DNA of 64,000 bases from NCBI RefSeq assembly GCF_918797505.1, contig NC_092800.1:22955577-23019576 (forward strand), in the 5' to 3' direction. Positions within the stretch are counted from its first letter, which is position 1, and every line of letters starts with the position of its first letter. This document shows, in pieces, positions 45,901 through 57,290 of this stretch. The stretch is from Bemisia tabaci (taxonomy: Eukaryota; Arthropoda; Insecta; Hemiptera; Aleyrodidae). The translations under genes were made by a program, and so were the position numbers. The notes under the pieces are model-generated. The model saw only the letters and a program-made list of their open reading frames with translations, did no database searches and was not told where the DNA came from.

Positions 45901-46147
45901 CACTGGAAAAAAAACACATTGGGTCTAGAGTCCAGACTCTTAAAAACGTCGACAAGAAAAAATACTCTTAATTCAATCAGATTTAAGCTTAAATCAAGAA
46001 CCAAGCCTCTTAATTTGAGCAGATTTCCTTTTGATTTAAGCTTAAATCTGATTGAATCAAGAGTCCTTTTTCTTGTCAATGTTTTCAAGAGTCTAGACTC
46101 TAGATCCAATGTTTTGTTTTTTTTTTTTTTTTTTTTTTTTTCCAGTG
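45901..46147. mobile_element. MITE family A, copy 4
   Basis: CACTGGAAAAAAAACACATT start; right end GATCCAATG then about 23 T and CCAGTG. The expanded T-run lengthens this copy. It sits at the junction of a 200-bp direct duplication. Confidence 0.92.
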
Positions 46148-46350
46148 TAGTCTTTTCGTAACTAGTGTTGCACCAAACAGCGTATCTCTTTAAGGGGAAA
46201 TTTGGAACCCAACGAGCTTATTCCCGCACTGAATTAAGATTTCCAGTTTTCTAGATTTCAACGCACTTTGGCTAAAAATTCCTACTTACTGTCTTTTTTT
46301 CTCTTCTTACTTTTCTTTTTTTGCAACTGCCAGTTCGTTGCTTTGACGCG
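46148..46350. repeat. Right copy of the 200-bp direct duplication
   Basis: AGTGTTGCACCAAACAGCGT, AACGAGCTTATTCCC and TTGCAACTGCCAGTTCGTTG match the left copy with scattered substitutions, so the duplication is not recent. Confidence 0.85.
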
Positions 46351-47630
46351 GTTATTGGCTACTAGCCCCGAACCCAAACGAGCGGTCAAAGCTCGCAAAT
46401 ACCTCGGCCTATTATGTAAACGACTCCATTGTGGAGCTTTCGTTCGTGGGCTGCGAGTGGCATAAACGTCAATTTCATGGGAGTCGAGTCAAGTCTTCCC
46501 TCCGCTCTCGTCTTTTCGTCGCAGGTATAAATCTTGCCGGCAACCAAGTGTTTAATCAAGTTGTTTATTTACTAGTAGTTCATCAACTAGATTAGTGGCC
46601 TTAAGCTCGTTGGCCCGCAACCCGTCAAACACTTCAAAGACGCCGCCGAGCACCGTTACCAGATGGGTGGCAAAAAACTAGCACTTTAAGAGAACATTAA
46701 CACGCCATTATCACCTTTTGGAATGCGATCTTTTCTTATTTGGACCGAGTTAACGAAATGCATTAAGTTTGAGGGTTTATTAATGTTTGTTAAATGTTAG
46801 GTTTAACGACTGTTATCACCTTCAAAATATTTTGTTCTCGACTTTGAATTTTAGAAAGGGAAAAATGTATAACTTGTTGAATTCAAAACTATAATTATAA
46901 CATTTTTTTTTCTATTTCTTTTCTGTTCTCCATGCTTCTAATTTTCTCCGTATTATTCTAAATATTTTTCAAGAGAAATGTACGGTTAAAGTGCTTTTGG
47001 ATAATTCTGAAAAAAAGACAATTTAGACAATTTTTAGCGACGTTGTCATGAGTATATGCTGTTTGGTTTGAAAGGTCATTTAGCTTCTTTTAATTTTAAA
47101 AGTTTTTGACTTTCTCTTGACTTATCAAAGTTTTTGAACAAAAAGTTTTGTGACTTGGTGAAAATTCTGAGAATGAAACTGCTTTTCAGGTAATATATTT
47201 GGTGCGAATTTCGACGTCCGTACCTCTGTTGACATGATGATGCACGAGGTCAAAAATTGTGAAAAGTTTCATCACACGAAAATAGGTTTTTTTTGCGAAG
47301 CAAAATTTCCTCGTTTTGCACGGTTGATGAACATTTTTTGGAGATCCAGAGTTTTTTTCATGGATTTTCAAGGACTTATCAAAAGGAGTTTTTCCAGACT
47401 GTGCCCTAAGTTGACGCGGAAGCAGATGCAATTTCCAATCACATTTTCCTCGAAATTACGTTCTTTAAACTATAAACTATATACCTATATATTTTTTTCA
47501 ATTTCGTTTAACATTTTTGGGCGTTTTATATGACAGAATGTTCATAAAAACTCCTCTGAAAATAAATGCTAAACATCATAATTCCAGTTTTTCGGCACTA
47601 AGAATTCTGTTTCCATGGGAGGCCGAATGT
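46351..47630. other. Non-coding intron
   Basis: AT-rich; no supported exon or repeat border. Confidence 0.4.
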
Positions 47631-47856
47631 CACTGGAAAAAAAACACATTGGATCTAGAGTCCAGACTCTTAAAAACATCGACAGAAAAAATACTCTTGA
47701 TTCAATCAGATTTAAGCTTAAATCAAGAACCAAGCCTCTTAATTTAAGCAGATTTCCTTTTGATTTAAGCTTAAATCTGATTGAATCAAGAGTCCTTTTT
47801 CTTGTCAATGTTTTCAAAAGTCTGGACTCTAGATCCAATGTGTTTTTTTTCCAGTG
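47631..47856. mobile_element. MITE family A, copy 5
   Basis: CACTGGAAAAAAAACACATT to CCAGTG. It is nearly perfect at both ends and in the AGATTTAAGCTTAAATC arms, so it is one of the youngest-looking copies. The opposing frames here are palindromic shadows. Confidence 0.93.
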
Positions 47857-48173
47857 ATTCATTAAATATCAACATGCCATGTAGTTGGTGGTGGCAACCC
47901 TGAGAAACTTGAGTGATTTAAATCCACCATAAATTTTAACCCATTCAAGCTATCGCTATCCCTTCTTCATTTTTCAGTTCAAACAGGCAACCTCGCTCCG
48001 TCATAACAACGGTCCAACTGTTTACTCCATCCCTGGATAACAGTCTATTGCAGACACGCTCCGAGCGTTAGACATTGGAACCTTTTTAGACGGAACGGAG
48101 ATGACCACACGTTTTGTTTGCTCTAAGTCTGAGAATGAAACATGCTTTTAAGCGACTTCAACGACGCACAGTG

Positions 48174-48409
48174 GATTAAGTCAATGGGGGAGGTCGGACA
48201 AAATTTGGAAACTTTAAAAGCTCATAACTCCGTTCACACGAAACTTTGAGGCTCTAAAAGTGATGTTCCACTGGTTTTCTCGTAAAATTTTCTTCTAGAT
48301 GCACCCCTTAAAATTTTTAAATGTGACGAATTAAACATCAAACTTTGCAGTTTTAATTAAACATTTCATGCCCGACTTCTTTGATTGACTCAATCCACCG
48401 TGCGACGAA
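48174..48409. mobile_element. Family E element, uninterrupted copy
   Basis: CGCACAGTGGATTAAGTCAA start, TCAATCCACCGTGCG end; the orientation of the interior is opposite to the copy at 12014. It gives the intact GTTATGAGC/CGTTCACACGAAAC interior. Confidence 0.82.
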
Positions 48410-48734
48410 TCTTCGAAACGACGGGTACGGTTTCAAAAAGCTGGGTGTACGGAGCCACGGCGCTGTTGACATTGTTTTGTGGATGTTTTCGGATTGATGT
48501 TAGTTCATCGACCAAGATTACTTGACCTCGGGAAGAGACTCGCATGCAAGCGTTTTACCAATCTTCTAAAAAGGGAAGACTCTGAAACACGAATGAAGAG
48601 TCTCCTTAGGGAAATTTTATGTATTGACTTGACCACTCGTATCACTTCGAATGAATATTGGATGAGAGAACTAAAAATATCAGTGAGTGATCGAGGTAAA
48701 ACAATGCACGGATACAGACACGGCTGTCACGAAA

Positions 48735-49436
48735 TTTAAAAAATTAAATTCCCTGACATTAACCTGGTTTTCCTTACACATTTTGGTAAAATTCTCTGAA
48801 GATTGAAGATATGTCAGTTGGTTAGTACGACTTTATAAAGAATGGTTTTCAGACAAAATGTGTTGTTGTGAAGTGTGGCCCATGAAAGAGCGTACCAAAA
48901 AGATTCTTAAGGCAACTGAGATGGACTTCTGGCGAAGATCAGCCGGAATCTCGAGGAGAGATCACGTAAGGAACGAAAGAGTCCGTGAGATCATGAACGC
49001 CGAGCAGAACATCGTGCATGAAATTATGACCAAACTGCAGCTTGTCTGGTATGGTCATGTTCAACGAATGGCGGATGATAGGTTGCCTAAGAAGGTGCTA
49101 GATTGGGTTCCTCCTGGGAGAAGACGTAGGGGACGCCCAGCAAAATCGTGGATTGGTGGCATTCTAGATGAAATCACAAGATGCCATCTACCAGATGACC
49201 TCTGGATCAATAGGCAAGGATGGCGATTAGGTGTCGCAGAGCGCCCGAGCGCGCTGTAAAGCGACTGGAATGTATGTATGTGTTGTTCGAAACGTCAAAC
49301 CCATTCCAGACAGCAAATAAATATGACCCAACAGTTTTCCCTGCCATCTTCGTCGTTTCCCCTGACATTTCCAGGTTTCCCTGACTTCTTAAAATTTTAT
49401 GACATTTCCTGGTTTTCCCTGACTGTGGCAACCCTT
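48735..49436. mobile_element. Family D element, copy split by a LINE tail
   Basis: Left part 48735-48867 (CCCTGACATTAACCTGG onward) and right part 49278-49436 (GTTGTTCGAAACGTCAAACC to GACTGTGGCAACCC) join to one family D repeat when the LINE piece is removed. Confidence 0.8.
48868..49277 (+). mobile_element. 5'-truncated LINE tail with 10-bp target duplication
   Basis: ATGTGTTGTT is repeated at 48858-48867 and 49278-49287. The piece encodes the C-terminal end of a LINE ORF2 (open to TAA at 49257-49259) with WRRSAGISRRDHVRNE, VWYGHVQRM and GRRRRGRPAKSWIGG, the tail typical of endonuclease-reverse transcriptase elements. It ends in a short (TGTA) repeat instead of poly-A. No start codon belongs to the fragment; the upstream ATG lies in the duplicated target. 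Confidence 0.9.
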
Positions 49437-49630
49437 TACGGACGGTTCTCGGAGTTCTCGGCCCTTCCAATTTTAAAATTGGGTTTTCCGTTTGAAAAAC
49501 CTTCATCCCCAAATTTTTCAAGAAATTACCTGTCTTCGTTTCCTTCTGTTCTCTGGTCAGAATTTCCATAAATTCATGCACCAAAAACATTTGATTTTTT
49601 CCGCGATTTTGCGAAAAAAAGAAAAAAAAA

Positions 49631-49941
49631 CTAATTTTTTCTAGAGCGCATTACGTCCCCATTTTTCCACACAACAAGCTGGATTTCAGCGCAACTTAAA
49701 AATGCACGAGAGTCTCCGAATGAATAGTTTCCTTTTTTCTCCAAAAATAATGCAGAGAGGGCAAATCGGTAAAATGGATTATCCTTGGTCATGACGTTAA
49801 CTTCAAAAGAAGCTCCGATTTTCGAAAGTACATATACGGACTTTCCAAGATATACGACGATTTCCGCATTTATAAGTGGAAGTTCATAGTAGACAAAGAA
49901 ACAAGTTATTGAGGAGTTGATTGGCTGCACACATGCCTTGA
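49631..49941 (-). CDS. Candidate terminal exon, unknown protein
   Basis: A strong minus-strand acceptor (CTAATTATTTTCTGCTCTCA then TATTTTCTCAG) is followed by 102 open codons and TAG. The product contains INSSITCFFVYYELPLIN, YLGKSVYVLSKIG, NPFYRFALSALFLEKKGN and AEIQLVVWKNGDVM, alternating like a beta-rich domain. The same frame also extends upstream to an ATG at 49990. Its phase does not fit exon 1 of the coiled-coil gene, so if real it belongs to another transcript. No polyadenylation signal is evident. I do not recognise it; a chance frame is possible. Confidence 0.33.
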
Positions 49942-50369
49942 CTGAGAAAATATGAGAGCAGAAAATAATTAGATGTATTTGCAGCCGCACCCTTCAGACA
50001 GACCTTCAACCCCTTAAGCTCTAGACAGGTGGAAAGAGCAATGAACAAAATACTTCAGAGAATTTTCCAACCTGATCTTTTTATGATCTACGACATTTGT
50101 GCTATTTTTGGGGAGAAAACTTCCTTGATGAAACTGAAAATACTCTATTTATTAATGCGTGATTCATGTTTAATCTCTCGGGAGTTGTACGTAGACGACG
50201 TCAACCATGTTCGTGTTATGTATTCTTCGTTGAATCATTGATGGGGAAACAACTTTTTTTTAAAAAGGGAATGAATGAAAAAGACAATTATTCTATTTTC
50301 TTTGTTTTTAAGAAAATGCTCGAGTTCTTCGATCATGAATATTACGCTTAGTCAAAAAAACCAACAAAC

Positions 50370-50480
50370 CTGATGGAGGTTGGTGCTGAGAGGAGTTTTT
50401 CAATCGTGACATCGTTCACCGGATCTGATATGTTTTTGTTGCAAATAGTATCCCCTTTGTAATTATTATTGCTGGACGCC
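50370..50480 (-). CDS. Coding exon 1 (first visible) of the coiled-coil gene
   Basis: The exon is 111 nt, acceptor TTTTGTTACAG|G and donor CCATCAG|GTTTGT on the minus strand. It has one base, 36 codons, then AG, which with the G opening exon 2 makes Arg. That phase match is the main reason for joining the two exons. The product is SSNNNYKGDTICNKNI, then SDPVNDVTIEKLLSAPTSI, a polar linker with a short predicted helix. Exons further 5' were not found up to 64000. The family is not recognised. Confidence 0.75.
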
Positions 50481-51414
50481 CTGTAACAAAATAAGGGAAA
50501 ACAAATGAAATTAGTTATTTAGAGGTTAAACTTTCTTGTGTGTATGTTAGATTCCATGTGACACTGCACATGTAATCCGTCGAAAAATTTTAATACTCGA
50601 TGAATCACAAATGATCATGAAATAAGAGGTGAGAGGTTCCCCAATTTAAATACCAGCGAGTTCGGCAGAAGTCGATTGTTTGTGGCAATGAATCATAAAG
50701 GTGAAGGCTTGAGAACCACCAAGACAAGCTATTGCGTATGAGGACTAATTTCCCCCTTTCTCCGGTGTCCTTGACATATATTTGCATAGCTGACGTGATT
50801 CTCTGACATTTCAGCACTTCCTGACCTTTCTCAGGATTCCCCGCGTAAACCATCCAATTTTCAAAAAAGATTTATGTAAATACGCGATTATACGAACAGA
50901 CCTTAACACGACCGTCCAGTCAGCTTGAACCGCTTTACACACGCACCATAATGTATGATTACCGGTATATTTATGATTCTAGTGACGGAAAGACTTGAAT
51001 ATTCAATAAGGATCTATGACAATCTGAGCAACTTAATTAAAATTTATAGAAACGGTTCGTTATTCCTATTCGCAGGTTTATACAAAAGCTTAATCCGCAG
51101 TAAATTTTCAGAAAATAAGATAATTTTACTCGCGATTTTCATTCCGATATCCGAAACTTCGACTTCCAATTAAATTTTAACGAGCAAAAAATGCGAGAAT
51201 ATCAATACTCAACACTTTAAAATATTGAAAAAACGAGCTAGTATTTTAAAATTTTGCAGGAAATGACAACGAATTAGTTTTTAAAACTTTACATAAACAG
51301 AAAACAAGAAATTCGATCAGTAGGTTACTATATCCCTCTGTCAGAGGACCAATTCGAAAAAAATTGATTATATTTTCTGGGGTCTTTCGAGACAAACTGG
51401 TTCAGTTATTGTCA
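50481..51414. other. Non-coding interval
   Basis: AT-rich; no feature I can support. Confidence 0.4.
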
Positions 51415-51541
51415 AATGGACGTATTTCTATCAAACGGAACTATGTGCATTATGACGTGAGCCCTGTTACGCATATATTCTTATGGGTCTCAGGACTCAA
51501 ATCTTAATGCACGTAGTTGCGTTTGGCAGAAATACGTCCAA
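51415..51541. mobile_element. MITE family G, copy 2
   Basis: TGGACGTATTTCTATCAAAC and the mirrored GTTTGGCAGAAATACGTCCA; the loop (TGACGTGAGCCCTGTTACGC) is in the opposite orientation to copy 1. Confidence 0.85.
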
Positions 51542-51753
51542 ATAATCTCGTGAGTTCCAGGAGAGAGGCGGGCGACAAGCGACAACACAGCACCGTTCCA
51601 ATATAAAGAGCAAATTTATGAGTCAAAGAGCGTGTTGCTCATTCATTCTTTCTGTTTCCTTCCTTTTTCCCCGTTTTTTTTGTCCCTTTTTTGCACTGGT
51701 TGACAAGCTGTATCTTCAAGCATTATCAGTGGAAAAAGCGTGCCACAAAGCGA

Positions 51754-51991
51754 CGCACAGTGAATCGAGCCATTGAGAGGGTCGGATATGAATTTTTTCC
51801 CCTAAAATTGCGATTTTTGATGTTTATTCCGTCTCGTTACATTTGAAATTGTCAGGGATGCCTCTTGAAGGAAATCTTGCGAGACCAATGAGCCTACTTT
51901 TAAACTTTTGGGTTTCGTATTAACGAAGATCCAAACTTTTAAAGATTCTTCCTCATGTCCGAGCCTTCCGACTGACTCGCTTCACTGTGCG
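51754..51991. mobile_element. Family E element copy
   Basis: CGCACAGTGAATCGAGCCAT start, GACTCGCTTCACTGTGCG end, GTCGGATATGAATTTTT interior. No exact flanking duplication. Confidence 0.78.
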
Positions 51992-53312
51992 ATGGTCGTC
52001 CAATTCCGCTAGTTCAGCCATAAATTTCAGCACCCTCAAGCCTCATTATAAATTCCGAAAATTTTGCTGCAGTTATACAATCTCGAAGAACAAGCTATTT
52101 AATTTGGCCGAGATCGGAGCCACTGAGATCCTGATGGAAGGTCGTGGTCGAAATTTAGAGACACGGTGGCATATGAGACAGGAGGCTCCCGAAATATTCA
52201 AATCAACCCGCTACACAGTGTTGCCGCTGTTATCTCCATGTTTATTGCACAATGGAGCAGCTTGCAAAAATGATTGTCTCCTATCGAACGTTTTCCTCCT
52301 ACGAGTACAATCGACATGGCGATAAACACCGTCTGAACAAAAGACAAAAGACTGCGTGAACTACTTACGATGAATTTTCGGTACTTAACACCTGTGCAGA
52401 TGTGGATTGGGAAGAAAAAATTAAGCTACGTTCAGTAGTACATGTGAAAAAATTCTACAGCAAATATCTTCAGGAACACACAATAAAATAACGATCATTA
52501 TGTGCAAGGTCGCAGGCAAGATATAATTCCGAAATACCGAAGATTTCAGCCTTCTTTCTGACTGTTGAGACAAATTACAGGAAATAAAAGCTGGAATTAA
52601 AATTTAAACTTGAAAATTCATTGAGTTTAAGGAAGTATTTAGCGAAATTTTCAAGTCGTCGAGGAATTCAAATATTATGAGAAATTCTCGGATTCTTCAA
52701 TAACCTTTTCAATTTTTCAATTACCTTCAATATTCCCCGTCTTCATTCTCTACCATGAATATTTTCGTTATTAGACTTTTTCAATCCGCTTATACTCTTC
52801 AAATTTCATAAAGAATACATGAATCTTTGAACATATTTTCAAAACCTGATAGGACGCTCAGAATCTTAGAAATTTTGACCAAGAGGATAAAATTCTAGTA
52901 GTTGAGTCATCTGTAGAGGACATATCTAGTTATGCACTTGTTTGCCGTCATTTCCCTTCTATTGGTACTATTGTTTAAAGAATACAGTGGTTGAAATAAG
53001 TAGGAAGTATTGCGAACGATTTTAATTTACAGCAACAACGGAAACCGCGTTATAATTTGTCCCTCTCCCTCTTTCAGTCTCTTTTCTTTTCCTTTTCGCG
53101 TGTCTATTTTGGAAGTTTCATTTATTACGGACTGACGCAGATGTCAAATCCAAAAACATGTTAAACGACTTCCTCCAAATTCTGGATTTTTTTTCTTTTT
53201 TCTTATTTTTTTTTCAATTAAGTCCGGTCCCATCCCGAAGTCCGTGGCGTGTTCAAAAGACGTCCCATTTCTCATTAGAGACCGACCACGGCGAAAAATG
53301 CGGAATCCTGTA
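51992..53312. other. Non-coding interval
   Basis: A plus frame to 52325 has a coding-like look but no splice border, start context or recognisable domain. The rest is AT-rich. Confidence 0.35.
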
Positions 53313-53562
53313 CTGCTGCGGCAAGGAAGAACGCCATATGAACCTTCAGGCGTTGCCACATTTCCATTGATAAAGTACGAATTTCCTGGTAAACTTATGA
53401 ATGTTTTCCTTCCAATTTCTCAGATCATTTTGTTAACGATTTCACCTAAAATTCCTGAAAATTTCAAGGAATATTGATAACTTTCTTAAAAATTAAACAT
53501 TTCATCGAAGGAAATCTAGCAACCCTCGAATGTTCATACGCCGTTCTTTCTTAACACGACAG
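53313..53562. mobile_element. MITE family B copy with TGTA duplication
   Basis: CTGCTGCGGCAAGGAAGAAC start; CCGTTCTTTCTTAACACGACAG end; TGTA on both sides. Termini are partly decayed. Confidence 0.82.
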
Positions 53563-53920
53563 TGTACTGAACAGCGGGACAGGCGAATATTTGGCGTGGA
53601 TGATATATTCGCGACACTGCAAAAGCATACAACCGGGAAAAAGCAAAAGAGAACCTCTTTAGTTTACTTTTGAGCTGTTGAGGGTGATTATTTATTAAAT
53701 GGTTGCTGACTAATTCAATAAGTGTTTCCTAACAAGTTTTTGACTTCTCGATGTATTACGTTCATAAGCATAAAATATAAAAATAAAAAAATACAAATAT
53801 TGCCCACGCTCAGTAAACTGCACTGATCCACGCTTTGTGCCTCAAGAAGGTTAGTCCGTGTTTTTGCAATAATGACTAAAACGCATTAAAATTTTAGCAA
53901 TTGCATGGAAGCTTTTACCA

Positions 53921-54147
53921 CACTGGAAAAAAAACACATTAGATCTAGAGTCCATACTCTTAAAAACATCGACAAGAAAAAATACTCTTAATTCACTCAG
54001 ATTTAAGCTTGAATCAAGAACCAAGCCTCCTAATTTGAGCGGATTTCCTTTTGATTTAAGCTTAAATGCTTAAATCAAGAGTCCTTTTTCTTGTCAATGT
54101 TTTCAAGAGTCTGGACTCTGGATCCAATGTGTTTTTTTTTTCCAGTG
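53921..54147. mobile_element. MITE family A, copy 6
   Basis: CACTGGAAAAAAAACACATT to CCAGTG, palindromic; a small deletion in the right AAGCTTAAAT arm. Confidence 0.9.
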
Positions 54148-54403
54148 ACAGACCTACAGAACCTTCAACTCGAAAAATGAGACGGAAATAAGGGCTGTTA
54201 CATTCAACTTCTCACGAAGTATACTCTAAGGCGGGTTTAACATAAAATACATTTTTGTTTCCCCACTTTTTCAAAACCTTAAGGAACTCCTTTGTAAGAG
54301 ATGCACTTCATATCTTCTGAATTGGGAGATGAAAAATATTATTTCATCCAAATATTCGAAATGATTACATTAGGCCAATGTCATTCTGGCACAAGGATCC
54401 AAA

Positions 54404-54649
54404 TTGCCGTGCCATAAGATAAAACACCGTATCAACATTATTGGACGTTGCCAAATTTGATCCGATAAAATATACATTTTCAATGGCAGTTATAAATATT
54501 TTTCATTAAAATGTTCAGGTACTTCAGATTAAATTATAAATGAAATTCTCAGAAAAATTGAAAGAAAAATATTTAAAAATTTTCCTGATAATTTGTTTTT
54601 TACCGAATAAATTTTTTCAACATCTTGGCGTTCTTCCTTAGTCCGGCAG
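54404..54649. mobile_element. MITE family B copy
   Basis: TTGCCGTGCCATAAGATAAA start and GGCGTTCTTCCTTAGTCCGG end. It is diverged. Confidence 0.7.
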
Positions 54650-54853
54650 CACAGTCCGTCAATCTCGGAGGAAATGAAAATGACAAGTAATAAAATTCCT
54701 TCAGCCAAGGAGACTGCAAATGATTTACTCGAAGAGTTTTGACTCAGAAAAAAATAGAACGTTCTTAACTGTGCACTTGAACTTCCACTGCTATTCAAGC
54801 TATTTAGAATTGATTGCAGGACAGACAAAAGAGCGCTACGAGCTAGAGGTAAT

Positions 54854-55106
54854 CTACCGTGCTAAGAAAGAACGCCGTATGAACATTCGAGAGTTGCCAA
54901 ATTTCCTCCGATAAAATGTTTATTTTCGAGGCAAGTTATGAATACTTTCCCTTGAAATTTTCAGGAACTTTCGGTTCAATTGCGAACAAAATTATTCTAA
55001 AATTTGGAAGAAAAATATTCATAAGTTAACTAGAAAATTCGTGTTTTATGCAAGGAAATTTGACAACAACTGAAGGTTCATACGGCGTTTTACCTTAGCA
55101 CGGCAG
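54854..55106. mobile_element. MITE family B copy with TAAT duplication
   Basis: CTACCGTGCTAAGAAAGAAC start and CGGCGTTTTACCTTAGCACG end; TAAT on both sides. It lies 200 bp from the previous B copy. Confidence 0.87.
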
Positions 55107-55574
55107 TAATGTAGGACGGCATCAGCTGCTACCGGCCGTGATAAATTAAAAAGGAAAACCAACAGCACGGAGCTTGCTCTCCGTTTTAAAAAACACTACA
55201 GATGCGGATGATAGTGCCCTAATTGCTGAGTTAACGAATGGTCGCTGGAGATAATAAAATTTGAGATGAGGGGTATGGGTCTCCTCTTTCCCCCCGTCAT
55301 TTCTTATCCGGACGTAAATAAAAGTTGGTAAACGGTGGCCCTATTAAAAAGTTGAATTCCCAGACAGAGGGAACATCACACAGACCGCGCTCCTGGAAGA
55401 AAGTGCATTGCTATTCATAGTCGCGCTTTAAACGGGGAAAAGTGTCATCGCGTGGTGCGAATTGCGAGGATATTCGAGAGATTCCTCGCGGATTTGTTTA
55501 TTCTTCGCCCTTGCTCCACTTCCTCCCCCCTCACCTCCCCTCCCCCCCCGGTTTTAAGCCGTTGACGGGGAGCC

Positions 55575-56205
55575 ACGAGGCCCTTGAGTATGATTTGAAG
55601 ACTGAGATGGAGATGAGATTTGAGAAAAAATGTGCAGAGGTACGATTCTTTTCCTTCTTCTTCCTCCTTTTCTTCCTATTCTTCTTCCTCCCCTGAAACC
55701 TGACAGTCACGACTCTTTGGTCTGAAATTTATGTTCGGTTTTATACATTTCAAACATCATACATCATAGATGAAAAAGCACAGTCTAAGGGTTGTATCCC
55801 TAAGTGTGATTTGAAGACTGTGATGGAGATGAGATTTAAGGAAAAATTTGCAGAGGTATGATTGTTATTCTTCTTTTTCTTTGTCTTTTTTTCCTTCTCC
55901 TTCTGAAACTAGACGACAGTCTCAGAATTTAAGGTCGGTTTTATGTAATTCAAACATCGTACATCATTGATGAAAATGCACAGTCTAAGGGTCGTATCCT
56001 TAAGTATCATTTGAAGACTGTGATAAAGATGATAATTAAGAAAAATTTGCAGAGGTTTCTTCCCTTCTTTTTCTTCTTCTTCTTTTTCTTCTCTTTCTTA
56101 AACCAGACTGTCACGACTCTTTGGTGCAAAATTTATATTCGGTTTTATGTAATTCAAACATTATACATTATTGATGAAAATGCATAGGCTAAGGGTCGTA
56201 ATCGC
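55575..56205. repeat. Tandem array, 200-220-bp unit, nearly three units
   Basis: GATTTGAAGACTG recurs at about 55591, 55809 and (as CATTTGAAGACTG) 56008. Each unit then has AAAAATKTGCAGAGGT, a CTT-rich tract, CGGTTTTA, CAAACATNNTACAT and CTAAGGGT(C/T)GT. The last unit runs into the foldback element that follows. Confidence 0.85.
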
Positions 56206-56708
56206 AGGTTTTCCATTAACAGCTATTTTCCTTAGGAGGCTCCATGTGGCTTGTACTGTCATTAAGGAAGGTTTAAGAAAGCCCTCAAATAGCATCATAT
56301 GTAAAAAAGACAATTTTTGCCAACAACGAGTGAAATTCAGCAGTGCTACTTTGAGAATGGATCCTTGCAAGGGATTACAATGGTTTGACACTACAAAAAG
56401 TACAAAATAAAGAAGACAATTTTTTTGAATTTTGACAAACGTTAAGGTAGGTGCGAACCTTACCTTAAAATTTACTTGACTCACATAATATTTCCTTCCG
56501 GGGTATTTTGCAATTTTTGTAATGATGAGTCACTGTAATCCCTTGCAAAGATCCAAAGTAATATACTGCTGAATTTTACTCAATGTTGCCAAAAATTGTT
56601 CCCTTGATGATGTTAAGAATATCCTTTAAACCTTAGGCCTTAATCAGAATGTAAACGCTATGGTGCCTCCTATGGAGAGGAGTTTTAATGGAACGACTCT
56701 AAATACGA
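56193..56708. mobile_element. Foldback element with about 190-bp arms
   Basis: AGGGTCGTAAT on the left is mirrored by ATACGACCCT on the right. Arms share CTTAGGAGGCTCCAT, CAATTTTTGCCAACAACGAG, AAATTCAGCAGT and CTTGCAAGGGATTACA with their reverse complements. The left terminus is the same CTAAGGGTCGT block that ends each unit of the adjoining array, so the array is an amplified part of this element. Frames on both strands are palindromic. Confidence 0.85.
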
Positions 56709-56863
56709 CCCTAACCTCTACTAGTATTAGAGTGTTGGTCTATATTCCTCGAAGCTGATTCGTAAGCAGCGGATTTTCCTTTGGGGCATAATCAAGTTTT
56801 CTTAAGGCATGGTGTTCAAGTTGTTAGAAGTATCGATAAAATTTTGACTGTTCAAATATTTTC

Positions 56864-57290
56864 TCACCAAATGATTAGAAATACGCTGCTAATAGAGCAA
56901 CAGTAAATCCGAAAACCACCAGGATTTTGTTTAAAGGGGGCAAAAAAGACGGCAAAAAACAACCCAAAAGTTATTGATACAATTTCTGTCACTGAACACT
57001 TGAAATAGATACGAAACCACTCAAAAAATGCTGTTACTACTGTGTAGAGAATATTACCCGTCATGTCGAACTTTTTATGTTTAAGATGTAATTCACGACC
57101 GGTTTCCGTATATTTCGTTGCAGCCACAGTCAGACAGCTTGTCTGACAAGCTGATCTTAATTTGCGAGTTTTAGATTGACGCACAAATACGAAATTGTTT
57201 AAATACTGCAAATTGCTGGGAGTTTGATGACGCATTTGCATTAATCGTGATTTAAGGATTCTGGTTTCGACACGACGACGCGACAAAGCC
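56864..57290 (-). CDS. Weak ORF candidate, basic N-terminal half and hydrophobic C-terminal half
   Basis: Open for about 140 codons on the minus strand. The front half is basic (SRRRVETRILKSRLMQM, FVRQSKTRKLRSACQ). A donor-like GACGG|GTAATA near 57057 would end an exon after HLKHKKFDMT. Beyond it the frame has a hydrophobic stretch SVTEIVSITFGLFFAVFFA that could be membrane-spanning or simply intron. No family is recognised. Confidence 0.25.

Noticed and set aside
45715..46161. 148-codon plus frame and overlapping minus frame
   Set aside because: Both read through the family A palindrome and its poly-T end; the same peptide motifs appear at 47569-47862 and 14181-14673 for the same reason.
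48479..48739. 86-codon plus frame resembling a LINE tail motif (LLDLGKRLACKRFTNLL)
   Set aside because: The resemblance to the leucine-rich C termini of some LINE ORFs is too short and unaligned with the genuine LINE piece at 48868.
51987..52325. 112-codon plus frame
   Set aside because: Codon use looks plausible but there is no splice border, start context or domain.
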